DNA of 64,000 nucleotides from Planktothricoides sp. SR001 (GTDB taxonomy: Bacteria; Cyanobacteriota; Cyanobacteriia; Cyanobacteriales; Laspinemataceae): positions 54,303 through 118,302 of the forward strand of contig NZ_LIUQ01000018.1 of the NCBI RefSeq assembly GCF_001276715.1, read 5' to 3'. Under the pieces are notes generated by a model that was given only the letters and a program-made list of their open reading frames with translations, was not told the origin of the DNA and did not search any database. Each line of letters starts with the position of its first letter. Within the stretch, counting starts at the first letter, position 1. This document shows, piece by piece, positions 44,348-54,200 of this stretch. Position numbers and translations under genes: made by a program.

Positions 44348-44504
44348 CTCTGTTGGTTTACTCCGGTTACATATTTATAGGATAACTATTTTTGGCGACG
44401 GTAGGGGTCAAAGGCTGTTGACCCAATTATGTGCGATCGCCCTAAATCGCCCTCAACTCTCTAGGTGTACAACCTTCGTTAGAAAAATTCAGCCCGTACT
44501 TTGT

Positions 44505-44957
44505 TCAGTAATCAATCCCACTAATTTCAATCCAAGCTTGTCGCGCTGCGACAGAATCTCCTTGGTCTACCCATTTTTTTGCTACTTGAGCCGCTAAATA
44601 CCCTCGATTAACTTCTCTTTGATAAGGCTCCGCGTCTCTTGCAGATATCAATTCATTATTAAGAAGGGATTGGCTGGCTTCCTCAAAATGCAATAATGCC
44701 GAATTATAATCACCCGCACTGCCTGCCTGTATAGCCCTAGTAACAAAACCCATAACATAAGGAGCTACATAACTTTTACCCCACGCATTTCCAGCAAAAA
44801 TAGGAAAAGCAAGACAACTCCCATCAGAAGCAGTTCTACCCTGAGTATCGGCTCTTCGAGCATAGCAAGATTCCGCCATAACTCTGTCTGAGAATAGCAT
44901 ATGAGAAGCTAGTAACCCCGAAATCAGTAGAACAAATTTTACTTTTTTCATGGCCAA
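44505..44957 (-). CDS. Secreted hypothetical protein
   Basis: Protein of 150 residues with a signal peptide (MAMKKVKFVLLISGLLASHM to VMA-ES). The mature part has two cysteines near the start and words such as AGNAWGKSYVAPYVMGFVTRA, DYNSALLHFEEASQSLL and EVNRGYLAAQVAKKWVDQGD, which look like a short TPR-like helical fold. No known family. It starts 20 bases after a truncated GTPase gene on the same strand. Confidence 0.65.
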   Translation of the reverse strand: MAMKKVKFVLLISGLLASHMLFSDRVMAESCYARRADTQGRTASDGSCLAFPIFAGNAWGKSYVAPYVMGFVTRAIQAGSAGDYNSALLHFEEASQSLLNNELISARDAEPYQREVNRGYLAAQVAKKWVDQGDSVAARQAWIEISGIDY

Positions 44958-44976
44958 AGTAAGTATTTTTCAATGT

Positions 44977-45561
44977 TTAAAAACACGCTCTTAACTCTTT
45001 CCCCGGCTCCAGCCTGGGAATTTCTGCATGAGCAAACGCTTCAAAAGAATTGGGCGCCGGGGTGAGTTTGAGTTTCTCGTAATAGGGAATAATCACCTCT
45101 GTTAAAAAAGACTCGCGATCGTGAAATTGAATTTCGGCGGCGGTCAAATTCCCCGGTTGATGACAAATAGTGCTCCGCGCTGCGGTGCAAGCTTTCCCCT
45201 GCATTGCCGGAATCACCTCGTTTTCCAGCCCACTCAAACTCTGCAACAAGGTGCTTTTGCCTTGTCCCATGCGCCCAGTTACCCCAATATTCAGGGCTTT
45301 GCGGGAAAATCGGCTCTGGAGTCGGTGCAATGACGCTAGAGAAGAAGTGGCAATTTGCTCAAATTGGGCAAAGTCGAGACTTTTTAGCTTTGCCTGGGTC
45401 GCCGCGTCCCCCGACCAATACTCAAGCTGGCGATCGCGTTCTTGTGCCAAATTCTGAATCAAACCATACAGGGACGATAAGCGACTCTCGATATCTCCCA
45501 GCTTTTGGGCCAGCGGTTGACGCTGGGCGATAATGCTTTGGATTTCCTGGCTTTTGTTCAT
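44977..45561 (-). pseudogene. Dynamin-like GTPase gene, C-terminally truncated
   Basis: The first ~194 residues look like a cyanobacterial dynamin-family or large GTPase: long N-terminal helices, then LNIGVTGRMGQGKSTLLQSL with the P-loop GRMGQGKST, and FLTEVIIPYYEKLKL. Family members are several hundred residues long, but this frame stops after RLEPGKELRACF, just before the secreted protein gene. The switch II and DxxG-type motifs needed downstream are missing, so it is probably non-functional. ATG 45561 taken as the start; GTG 45597 is an alternative. Confidence 0.72.
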
Positions 45562-45704
45562 GCCAATATGCACCTGGTTTGCTAGGTAGGTAAACACTGC
45601 AAAATATTATAGTCTTGCCGGGAAGTCAGAAAGCAGGTTTTTAAGTTAATTTTTATTATTGCCAGGTATGCGATCGCTTAACCACCTATCCTGAATCGGA
45701 AAAT

Positions 45705-46034
45705 GTGGCAGTCAATTTTGTTCCCCCAGCAGAAATCCAAGAAACCTCGACAACCGTTTACTTAAACCTAGAAATTCCCGGAATCAATCCCCAAGATTTA
45801 GATATGCAAGTCACCGTTGAAGCTGTCACGGTTAGCGGCGAAAGGAAATCTCAATTCACGGCGGAAGAAAAAGGCAAGTTTCGCAGTGAGTTCCGCTACG
45901 GTCAATTCCAACGAGTCATTCCCCAGCCAACTCGAATTCAGAATACTAAAGTAGAAGCTGAATATAAAAATGGTATTTTAAAATTGACCCTTAAGCAGAA
46001 GCCGAGCAACATAAAGTCCTCAAAGTCAATCTGA
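45705..46034 (+). CDS. Hsp20/alpha-crystallin-type small heat-shock protein, short N-terminus
   Basis: 109 residues comprising the alpha-crystallin domain: VYLNLEIPGINPQDLDMQV, VTVSGERKS, FRYGQFQRVIP and YKNGILKLTLKQ. Relatives have about 40 more residues at the N-terminus. Upstream the frame is open with CDRLTTYPESEN just before it, which matches the linker of full-length relatives, but a stop at 45642-45644 and no ATG are found, so the N-terminal arm has been lost. Start is GTG 45705 at best. May be a remnant; chaperone activity of small Hsps usually needs that N-terminal arm. Confidence 0.75.
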   Translation: MAVNFVPPAEIQETSTTVYLNLEIPGINPQDLDMQVTVEAVTVSGERKSQFTAEEKGKFRSEFRYGQFQRVIPQPTRIQNTKVEAEYKNGILKLTLKQKPSNIKSSKSI

Positions 46035-46328
46035 GTTAATCTAAATTAGATGCCGCACCCCGACCCCGGTTATCTGGGGCTGGGGTGTAGCATTTCAGGG
46101 GGTAGAAAAATTGTGGTTACTGTGGGGACTGAACGGGGCGATCGCCCGAAGAACCTGATTGACTAACTCTTGCTTTCTGGCTATATACTGGCTATATAAT
46201 TAAACCAATAGCTAATAAATAATAGACAATTCTGGCTTTCCAGGGCTAAAAAAGCCACTCAGACGAGCGATAATTTTGCCCGGTTAGTGTCTAATGATAA
46301 TATTCCCAGATATAGCCTATATATAACC

Positions 46329-47321
46329 ATGAACATGAGCAATTTACCGGGTTTGATGACAAATCACAGTTATGCAATTATTGGCACAGGGGCGATCGGC
46401 GGATTTTACGGCGGTCTACTCCAAAAAGCCGGATTTGAAGTGCATTTTTTACTGAATACCGATTATGAGTATGTCAGAAAAAATGGTCTGGTAATTGAAT
46501 CAAAAGATGGTGACTTTACTTTAGAACAAGTCAACGCTTATCAAAATGTCCAAGAAATGCCTCCTTGTGATGTAGTCGTGGTTGCCCTGAAGACTACCCA
46601 AAATCATTTACTGCCGCAATTGTTGCCTCCTTTACTCAAAGAAAATACCATGATTGTTTTGCTCCAAAATGGGTTAGGGGCTGAAGAATTTCTGGCAAAC
46701 TTTATTCCCCATCACCCGATTATTGGGGGCTTATGTTTTGTTTGCTCTAATAAAGTTGGGCCGGGACATATTCGCCATTTAGACTATGGGGTGATTACCT
46801 TGGCTGAATATTCCCCCAACGGTCAACCCGCTGGGATTACGGAAAATTTACGGGTAATTGCTAGGGATTTTGAACAGGCACAAATTGCCACTATCCTGAA
46901 TGAAGATTTAATCTTGACTCGCTGGAAAAAGTTGGTTTGGAATGTGCCTTATAATGGGCTCTCTGTAATTTTAAATGCTGACACTAATCAATTGATGGCC
47001 AATAAACATATTCGCCATTTGGCCGAAGATTTGATGCGAGAAGTGGTGGCTGGTGCAGCAGCTTTTGGCCGCACGATTCCCGATGTTTTTATTGAAAAAA
47101 TGTTGGATCATACGGAGAAGATGAAGCCATATTTGACGAGTATGAAATTAGACTGCGATCGGGGCAATCCCCTGGAAGTCGAAGCCATCCTAGGCAACCC
47201 TCTTCGCATGGCTAAATTAGCCGGAGTTGATTTACCCCGTATGTGGATGTTGTATCAACAATTAAAATTTATTGATACCCAAAATTCCCGCTGTCAGCCA
47301 CGATCCATTAATACCCATTAA
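46329..47321 (+). CDS. panE: 2-dehydropantoate 2-reductase family protein
   Basis: Oxidoreductase of about 330 residues. N-terminal NADP-binding motif YAIIGTGAIGGFYGGLLQKAG, then VVVVALKTTQN, the substrate region VLLQNGLGAEE, and the C-terminal helix domain with WKKLVWNVPYNGLSVIL containing the catalytic-type lysine. In pantothenate synthesis the enzyme reduces ketopantoate to pantoate, but many bacterial paralogues act on other substrates. ATG 46329 chosen; GTG 46287 and ATG 46335 are alternatives. Confidence 0.85.
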   Translation: MNMSNLPGLMTNHSYAIIGTGAIGGFYGGLLQKAGFEVHFLLNTDYEYVRKNGLVIESKDGDFTLEQVNAYQNVQEMPPCDVVVVALKTTQNHLLPQLLPPLLKENTMIVLLQNGLGAEEFLANFIPHHPIIGGLCFVCSNKVGPGHIRHLDYGVITLAEYSPNGQPAGITENLRVIARDFEQAQIATILNEDLILTRWKKLVWNVPYNGLSVILNADTNQLMANKHIRHLAEDLMREVVAGAAAFGRTIPDVFIEKMLDHTEKMKPYLTSMKLDCDRGNPLEVEAILGNPLRMAKLAGVDLPRMWMLYQQLKFIDTQNSRCQPRSINTH

Positions 47322-47716
47322 TACAGTGAGAGCAAATATTGACTAATATTCGTTCATCATAACCTAATTATATCCTATCAGCTTCATAAGTAACGTATGA
47401 CCTTTTATAAAATGTATTACGGCGAAAAATCAAGTCTTAAATATAGCGATCGCGGCTTAACCTAAATGTTTCATTTTTCATTGATCTGTCTCATATATAT
47501 GTCACAAAATATCTATTAGCTTGTAGGGTGCGTGTTTGCTCGCCATGAACATTAAATTATCACAAATTAACCCAATTCGAGCCGTAACGCACCATTTTTT
47601 CAATTAATTTGGCTGTGGTGGGAAGGGCGAGGAAATTTAAATGGCTGATTTATTTCCTAATCTCACTGTCCGCCTAACCCACCCTACGAAAATCTTCCCT
47701 ATGCAAAATATTCACT
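47322..47716. other. Intergenic region containing MITE family C copy 1
   Basis: About 200 bases without signal follow panE, then the repeat element 47524-47686. No gene supported. Confidence 0.5.
47524..47686. repeat. MITE-like element, family C, copy 1
   Basis: About 163 bp, ends TAGGGTGCG and CGCCTAACCCACCCTA. Internal words CGCCATGAACATTAAATTA and AATTCGAGCCGTAACGCACC match copy 2 at 49007-49170 almost base for base. Ends correspond to those of the copy at 56174-56368. Confidence 0.88.
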
Positions 47717-47812
47717 ATGAATGATTTTGTAGCATATCTACAAGAAAAATTAGATGAAAAGTTAGAAGAGGTGAATCCACCAGATGCGCCCAGTTTAATC
47801 GATTTACTCTAA
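47717..47812 (+). CDS. Tiny ORF upstream of the methylase remnant
   Basis: Short frame of 31 residues, MNDFVAYLQEKLDEKLEEVN then PPDAPSLIDLL. It lies 35 bases before the D12 methylase start. It could be the end of a lost gene or a short leader. No known function. Confidence 0.3.
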   Translation: MNDFVAYLQEKLDEKLEEVNPPDAPSLIDLL

Positions 47813-47847
47813 TTAGGAGATGATTACGCGATAATTACGCGATCGCC

Positions 47848-48731
47848 ATGCAACAACTTTCCCTATTCGATCAACAAAACCTCAACCAAATTACTAATGT
47901 TTCCTCGGTTCCTCAAAGGAGTCCTTTTCGCTATCCCGGAGGAAAAACTTGGTTAGTGCCTCGAATTCGACAATGGCTAAATAGTTTACCGAATGTAGCC
48001 CAAGAATTTATTGAACCGTTTGCTGGTGGCGGAATTGTCAGTTTAACAGTGGCTTTTGAAAAATTAGCCAATCATGTGACAATGGTAGAGTTAGATGACC
48101 AAGTGGCAGCAGTTTGGCAGACTATTTTATCTAAAGATGCAGAGTGGTTAGCAGAGGAAATTATTAAGTTTGAAATGACCGCTGAAGCGGTGAGAGAAAT
48201 CTTGTCAAATGAACCCAGTTCATTACAATAAAAAGCTTTTCAAACAATTGTGAAAAATCGGGTAAATCGAGGCGGAATTTTAGCCCCTGGTGCCGGGATG
48301 ATTAAGCAAGGAGAAAAAGGGAAAGGTTTAAAGTCTCGCTGGTATCCAGAAACCTTGAAACGTCGGATATTGCTGCTGAAATACGCGATCGCATTACTTT
48401 TATTCCTGGAGATGGTTTAGAAATTATTACCCAGAATATTCATCGGCATAATGTGGTATTTTTTATCGATCCTCCCTACACAGCAGCGGGGAAAAAAGCA
48501 GGGCATCGTCTTTATCAGTATGCTCAATTAAACCATGAAAAATTATTTCAATTAGCGAGCCAAATGGCTGGAGAATTTCTGATGACTTATGATGAAAGTC
48601 AAGCAGTTAAAGCCTGGGCAAATTTACATAGATTTGATTGGCAAACTGTAGCCATGAAAAATACGCATCATGCGAAAATGACTGAATTGTTGGTTGGTCG
48701 TAACTTAGATTGGTTGTCCGATAGATTTTAG
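47848..48731 (+). pseudogene. D12-class adenine-N6 DNA methyltransferase, disrupted
   Basis: The joined product matches a Dam/DpnM-type (D12) methylase: FRYPGGKTWLVPRI, motif I EFIEPFAGGGIVSLT, and motif IV VVFFIDPPYTAAGKKAGHRL. A TAA stop interrupts the frame at 48229-48231 between PSSLQ and KAFQTIVKNRVNRGG, where a single base change (CAA to TAA) explains it. A frameshift follows near 48363, after which DIAAEIRDRITFIPGDGLEI is read in another frame. Two lesions mean no active enzyme is expected from this copy. No restriction partner is adjacent. Confidence 0.85.
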
Positions 48732-48741
48732 TTGTCAGCCA

Positions 48742-48899
48742 TATAGCTATTTTCTCCGCGAGTAAACCACAAATACCTGTAGGGGCGAAGCATTCCTGCG
48801 GTAGGGGCGAATGAATGGCCATTCGCCCCTACAATATTAAATTAAATACCGCTTGGGCTTCGCCCTAGCGTGGTTCAGTAACCTGAAAAACGCTGTATA
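48742..48899. repeat. MITE-like element, family B, copy 2 (inverted)
   Basis: About 158 bp in reverse orientation to copy 1: begins TATAGCTATTTTCTCCGCGAG, ends GAAAAACGCTGTATA (first given in part). Its right end overlaps the start of MITE family A copy 2 by the shared TATA. Confidence 0.85.
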
Positions 48900-48997
48900 T
48901 AGCGGTTATGATCCGGATGAAGTACAGAGGTTTGATGGATTCCCGCATTCGCGGGAATGACAGGTTTTTTTGTACTTAATAACTCTGACAAGTGCTA
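48898..48997. repeat. MITE-like element, family A, copy 2
   Basis: About 100 bp, closely matching 3589-3689, including the ATTCCCGC hairpin and the TTTTTTT run. It directly abuts family B copy 2, and family C copy 2 follows at 49007. Confidence 0.88.
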
Positions 48998-49006
48998 AGT
49001 AAATTG

Positions 49007-49170
49007 TAGGGTGCGTGTTTGCTGGCCATGAACATTAAATTAGCACAAATTAACCCAATTCGAGCCGTAACGCACCGTTTTTTCAATTAATTTGGCTGTG
49101 GTGGGAAGGGCGCGGAAATATTAACTGGCTGATTTATTTCCAATCTCACTGTCCGCCTAACCCACCCTAC
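49007..49170. repeat. MITE-like element, family C, copy 2
   Basis: About 164 bp and very similar to 47524-47686. Together with families A and B it forms a run of three repeat elements over 430 bases. Confidence 0.88.
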
Positions 49171-49197
49171 CAAAATCTTCTACCAAAATCTTCACTT

Positions 49198-49503
49198 TTA
49201 AGATTTTTTCTCCGCTTCAATTTCTGCCTGAAGCTTGGCTAATTCTTCCGGGGACATTTCTTCTAACTGCTTCGTTAAAACCGCCTCTTTATACTCTTTA
49301 ATTTGCTGATTCAAGGTCATCTGTTGAGTCAGGGTTCTAAACAAATAAGTCAACAGCCAGCCAACCACTCCCCCCACCAGGACAGCTTGGCTCCAAATTC
49401 CCGCTGATTGACTATCTAATCCGGCAAATTCTAAGGCTAAATAAACCAATCCACCGGCCAAAAACATTCCCAAACCAATGCCAATTACATCAATTCTACG
49501 CAT
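49198..49503 (-). CDS. DUF3007 protein
   Basis: Protein of 101 residues with two membrane helices (about 6-26 and 35-57) and a charged coiled tail ending KLQAEIEAEKKS. This is the DUF3007 family of cyanobacteria and plastids, role unknown. It lies downstream of ndhL on the same strand with a gap of about 150 bases, an order common in cyanobacteria, which hints at a link with NDH-1 or photosynthetic membranes. Confidence 0.85.
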   Translation of the reverse strand: MRRIDVIGIGLGMFLAGGLVYLALEFAGLDSQSAGIWSQAVLVGGVVGWLLTYLFRTLTQQMTLNQQIKEYKEAVLTKQLEEMSPEELAKLQAEIEAEKKS

Positions 49504-49652
49504 AATTATTCAGAATAAAGTTATCAAAATTATCAAAATTATCATCAATGGTTTGAGGATTCAGTAATTTTATCTTTACTATAAGCAGGTAAAATCACTG
49601 AATCCTAAAAATTACCATGAAATTTTCACGACAACTTTCCCAGAGTCAAAGA

Positions 49653-49874
49653 TTAGATTTCCCGGCGTTGAGGGCGAAAATTCAAAAATGGACTGAGTAA
49701 TAACAATCCAGGGAAAAAGAAAAAGACCAAAAAGTACATAAAACCACGCTCAAAGGAGGTGGCAACATTCCAGCGTTGTTGTAAATAGAGATAAGTAGCA
49801 AAGGGAACCACAACCAAGTAAACCCCAGCCAAAACCAGGTATAACAGTGGAACTAGGAGAGTTGAGTCTAGCAT
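49653..49874 (-). CDS. ndhL: NAD(P)H-quinone oxidoreductase subunit L
   Basis: 73-residue membrane subunit of NDH-1. Two helices with the words [17 protein letters not shown] and the conserved loop [20 protein letters not shown], then [18 protein letters not shown]. In Synechocystis the homologue (IctA) is needed for inorganic carbon transport. Possibly in one unit with the DUF3007 gene that follows. Confidence 0.95.
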   Translation of the reverse strand: MLDSTLLVPLLYLVLAGVYLVVVPFATYLYLQQRWNVATSFERGFMYFLVFFFFPGLLLLSPFLNFRPQRREI

Positions 49875-49939
49875 TAGCTAAATACCATATAACTTCTGAC
49901 TGGTGTTATTTTATATCAACTTCAGTAATTATGCTTTTT

Positions 49940-50067
49940 GATGTTATTTGTTGGTTGTTATTTGTTGTTTGTTGTTTGTTGTTTGTTATTTGTTATTTGT
50001 TATTCAATTCAACCAACAACCACCAACAACCAATAACCAACAACCAATAACCAACAACCAATAACAA
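49940..50067. repeat. Low-complexity inverted repeat
   Basis: TTATTTGTTGGTTGTTATTTG-like tract (to about 50003) opposes a CAACAACCAATAACCAACAA-like tract (about 50006-50067). It could form a long imperfect hairpin. Related to the repeat at 23716-23801. Confidence 0.75.
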
Positions 50068-50076
50068 ACAAATAAA

Positions 50077-50105
50077 GTAGGGTGGGCAAATTTTGCCCAC
50101 CCTAC
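50077..50105 (-). terminator. Palindrome after the PRC-barrel gene
   Basis: 14-bp perfect arms GTAGGGTGGGCAAA and TTTGCCCACCCTAC around one T. It lies 25 bases beyond the 3' end of the minus-strand PRC-barrel gene. Its outer sequence resembles the TAGGGTG ends of MITE family C. Confidence 0.6.
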
Positions 50106-50129
50106 TACTTTGGAGAGTCTTGATGTTAG

Positions 50130-51137
50130 TTAATATCCCGGTTCTTCTTCATATTCTGGAGTTTTCTGTTTCTGTGGGATATTGACGCGGGGGGGTGTAT
50201 AGGGAGTTTGCTCTCCTTCGTCGGCCCAAGCATCCGCTTCTACATCGGGATAGTCGTATTCTTGGGGATAATCTGGCTCAGGATAGGGATTTACCGGATC
50301 TCGATAATCTTCATAGCGATCGCCTCTACTGGCTTCATTCCAGTTATCTTCTTCCAGTTCTTCCTCATAATACATGGCTTCTGAGATGGGTTCGGGGACG
50401 GGAACTGGTTCCGGTTCATCCCATTCGTCTTCACTCCAAGCCTCTTCGACGACTCGTGCAGGCGATTCGCGTTCGCGATCCGCTTCGCGGAACCGCACTG
50501 GTTCTGGTTCTGGAATCTTGGCGCCGGTGCCCAATTGATTGTCAATGCGAATTTTCGGCGTGAGAAATTCTTCTTCGCGGTTCTTTTCCCAAGGGGCTTC
50601 CCCAATGCCCAAGCGTTCCATCACCCCGACGGATAATTGAGTCAAGCGGTCTTGAGCCCCTTCAAAAACAATTAACCGATTCGGGCCACTGCTGACAATT
50701 TCATCAATGGGCAATTCGTAGGTACTGAGCATTTGCTCAGGAATTTGGGGAATTCCTAATGACGCAATAATTAGAGAATAGAGTTCGCCTGTTTCTACGT
50801 TAAATTTAAACCCCCGAACTTTTCCCAATAGATCCCCGGTTTCCGTGATCACTTCGCTGCCAATCAGGTTGCTATATGCTTCCACATCGATATCTTCGAT
50901 CACGTTTTCATCCTCGACGAGGATTACGTCACCAATTTTCTGGATGCTACTGAGCATCATAAACCTAGGCATACCGGCGAGAGAAATCAGGCTATCTCGT
51001 AAACCGAGCGCCACCACTTCCCGTCGGTCAATGTCTACCAATAGCTCCTTCACTACCCCGATGCGTTTGCCGCTATTACGGGTAATGACTTGAGTATTTA
51101 ATATTTCGGAGCGTGGGCGGATTATTTCAGATGTCAT
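50130..51137 (-). CDS. PRC-barrel domain protein
   Basis: Protein of about 335 residues. Two PRC-barrel domains in the N-terminal half: RPRSEILNTQVITRNSGKRI with VKELLVDIDRREVVALGL, and SNLIGSEVITETGDLLGKV with FKFNVETGELYSLIIA (each longer than quoted). The C-terminal third is disordered, very acidic and rich in Pro, Glu, Asp and Tyr. PRC barrels occur in photosystem-linked and RNA-linked proteins; the role here is unknown. It lies 69 bases behind smc on the same strand, an arrangement that suggests co-expression. ATG 51137 is chosen over a longer frame to 51203. Confidence 0.8.
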   Translation of the reverse strand: MTSEIIRPRSEILNTQVITRNSGKRIGVVKELLVDIDRREVVALGLRDSLISLAGMPRFMMLSSIQKIGDVILVEDENVIEDIDVEAYSNLIGSEVITETGDLLGKVRGFKFNVETGELYSLIIASLGIPQIPEQMLSTYELPIDEIVSSGPNRLIVFEGAQDRLTQLSVGVMERLGIGEAPWEKNREEEFLTPKIRIDNQLGTGAKIPEPEPVRFREADRERESPARVVEEAWSEDEWDEPEPVPVPEPISEAMYYEEELEEDNWNEASRGDRYEDYRDPVNPYPEPDYPQEYDYPDVEADAWADEGEQTPYTPPRVNIPQKQKTPEYEEEPGY

Positions 51138-51205
51138 TCTTGCTAAAATTCCGATCTCGAATTCTATAAAAGTTAAATTACGATCAAATTTACACCGAAG
51201 CATTC

Positions 51206-54200
51206 TTAGGAGGGAACTTTTAATCCCACCACTTGAGTATGAGCGCCTCGCGCTTGAGTTACCCCAATAATGCGTTCTGCGGACTTCAGCATCGGATTTT
51301 TGTGACTAACCACAATAAACTGTGCTTGCTGTGCTTGCTGTTTGATCATTTTAGCTAATCTTTCTACATTCGCCTCATCCAAAAACATATCTACCTCGTC
51401 AAAGGCATAAAAGGGCGAAGGGCGATAGCGTTGCAGAGCAAAGATAAAACTCAGGGCGGTTAAAGATTTTTCACCCCCAGACATGGAAGCCAACCGCTGC
51501 ACGGGTTTACCCTTGGGATGTGCCACCAGGTTCAAACCACTATTAAATGGGTCGTCGGTATCATCAAGCTGTAAATGTCCATCTCCATCAGAAAATTCGG
51601 CAAAAATGTTGGTAAAGTTGCTGTTCACGGCGTCAAAAGCTTCTTGAAAAGCTTGTAACCGGGTGGTGGTAAAATTTTCGATTCTCAATAGTAATTCCGT
51701 GCGTTCATCTTCGAGGGTTTTCAGTTTAGACTGAAGTTCCTGCAAGCGATTGGTGGTTTGTTCATATTCCTCCAAGGCTAACATATTTACAGGTTCCATT
51801 GCTTGCAGTCGTTTTTGCAAGTCGCGGATTTCTTTCTGTAAGTTTTGCAGGGACTCGAAGATTTTGGCATTAATATCTTCAGGTACTTCTGGTAAGGGAT
51901 CCGGTAAATCTGCTAATTTCAGTTCGAGTTCATCTTGCAAGGCTAGAAGTTGTTCTCGCCGTTGTTGCTGAGTTTCTCTTAGTTGTTGAATTTGCCAGTT
52001 GTTCTGTTGTCGAGACAGGTGCAATTCTCGCAATTTGGTTTCGGCTAAATCGCGAGCGGCTTTTTCTGCCCCTAATTTGGCTTCGATTTCCCCTAAAGCT
52101 GTTTGGGTGGCCTGAATTTGCTGGTTAATTTCTGACAATTGCTGACGCACTTTGTAAATGGCAATTTCTCGGTTTTTTTGCTGGGTTTGCTGTTGGGTTA
52201 ACTGCTGTTTTCCTGCGGCGATTTTTTCCGCCAATCGCTGATAGGCAGAGTCTAAGTCTTGGTGATTTTTTTCTGCCTGGGTCAAGGCAGATTGAGCGGT
52301 TTGTAAGGCTTCTTCGAGTTGCCGTTGTTGGGTTTGAATTTGTTGCCATTCACTGTTTTTACTGGAATTTTCCAGTTCGGCTAGGGCTTGACGTAATTGG
52401 TCGATTTGGCTTTCTTTGGCGGGTAATTCGGTGGCTAATTGTTGCAAGCGGGCTTTGGCAGCGGTCAATTCTTGCCGATTGTTGGCTAGTTGTTGCTGCA
52501 TTTGCTCAACGGATACAGTTAAGCCGTTGATTTCTTTGACCAGTTGTTGCACTTGCAGTTGCACTTCCCGCTGGACTTGTTTGGCTTGGATGAGTTGTTG
52601 CGATTGGGTTTTGACCGCTGTGTTGGCGGTTTCGGTGGCGATCGCGCATCGTTCTAAGATTTGGCTAATTTGCTTTAACCGGGCTTGTAATTCGGCGACT
52701 TCCGTGGAATCGGTGTTGTCTCCAGTGCCAAAATGCAGGGTGGAACGATTTTGGATGGTTCCCCCGGTCATTGCCCCAGAAGTTTCTAGGAGTTCCCCAT
52801 CTAGGGTGACAATGCGAATTTTCCCCAGGTGCGATCGCGCCGCATCGAGGGTTTCAAACACTACGGTACTGCCGAAAACATAGGCAAAAATGGGCTGATA
52901 ACGATTGTCACAAGCAATCAGTCTGACCGCATAGTCGATAAAACCGGGGACATTTTTCAGTCCTTCGTTGAAGTCAAAACGCCCTGGTTTAATCTTGTTC
53001 AGGGGTAAGAACGTGGCCCGACCTGCCCGGTTTTGTTTCAGCAGTTTAATTGCTGCGGCGGCTACTTCGTCATCTTCCACCACGATATTGCCTAATCTGC
53101 CACCAGCGGCAATTTCCAAGGCGAGTTGATAGCGCGGTTCCACTCGCCCCAGTTGGGCGACCAACCCATGAACCCCAGGCAGTTTGGCGTCCACGATCGC
53201 TTGACTGGCCCCACTACCGCTAGTTTCTTTGATGGCTTGGGCTTGGGCTTCCAGTTTATCGAGGCGTCGTTGTTTTTCCCGTTGTTCTTCCAGGAGGCGC
53301 TTTTGGGTGGCTTGTTGCAGTTGCAATTCTGCTTCGGCTTCGCTGAGGGCTTCTTCTAGGGCTTGGATTTGGTCTGTTTGACAGACCAGTTCTTGGTTTT
53401 GCAGTTGTTTGAGGCTGTCTTGTTTCAGGACAATTTCTGCCTCTGAGTCTTGGATGGTTTGTTGCTGTTTGGCAATTTGTTCTTCTAGCGATCGCTCTCT
53501 TTCCAGTAATCGCGCTTGTTCCGTTCTTTGGGGGTCGAGGGTTTTTTGCAAGGTTTCAATTTGCCGGTGCAGTTGGGTTTGTTGTTCTACCCAAGCTTGG
53601 TTAGCAGCGGCGATCGCCTGGGATTGCTCCCGACCTTGTTGTAACGCCACTGCCGCTGCATCCCGTCCCGTCCGCAAGACAGCGAGTTTGGCCTCAGTCA
53701 ACTGTTGTTGTTCCTGGACTCGATCAAGTTCTGCCTCGTCTTCCTTGACTTTTTGCTCGATTCGTGCTATTGCGGCTTGGGTTTCCTGTTGGCTGGTGAC
53801 AAGTTCCTCGTGCCGTTGTTGGAGTTGTTTTTGTTCCGCTTGTTGGTTGGCTTGGGTGGTTTGTAAGGCCAGCAGTTGATCTTCACCCAAGGCTTTTACC
53901 TGGGCATTGAGTTCATTTAACTGATTGTTGGCTTGCTCAATTTCATAGTTAATCCGGGAAACTTTCAGGCTGAGTTCGCCAATGGTGCGATCGCCCGCTT
54001 CGATTTTTTCCCGCAATTCCCACTCTTGCTGCTTCAGTTGTCGCCATGCCAGAATGCTTTCCCACTTTTGCTTTTCCAGCAATTCCGTGCGAAGTTTTTG
54101 GTATTTTTCCGCTTTCACCCGGTCTTTGTCCAGGCGATCGCGACTGCGAATCAGTTCTTGTTCGACAATGTGACAACGGTCTTCCCGTTCTTTCACCTCA

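Noticed and set aside
52416..52883. Cys-rich plus-strand frames opposite smc
   Set aside because: They arise from the complement of Gln- and Ala-rich coiled coil codons.
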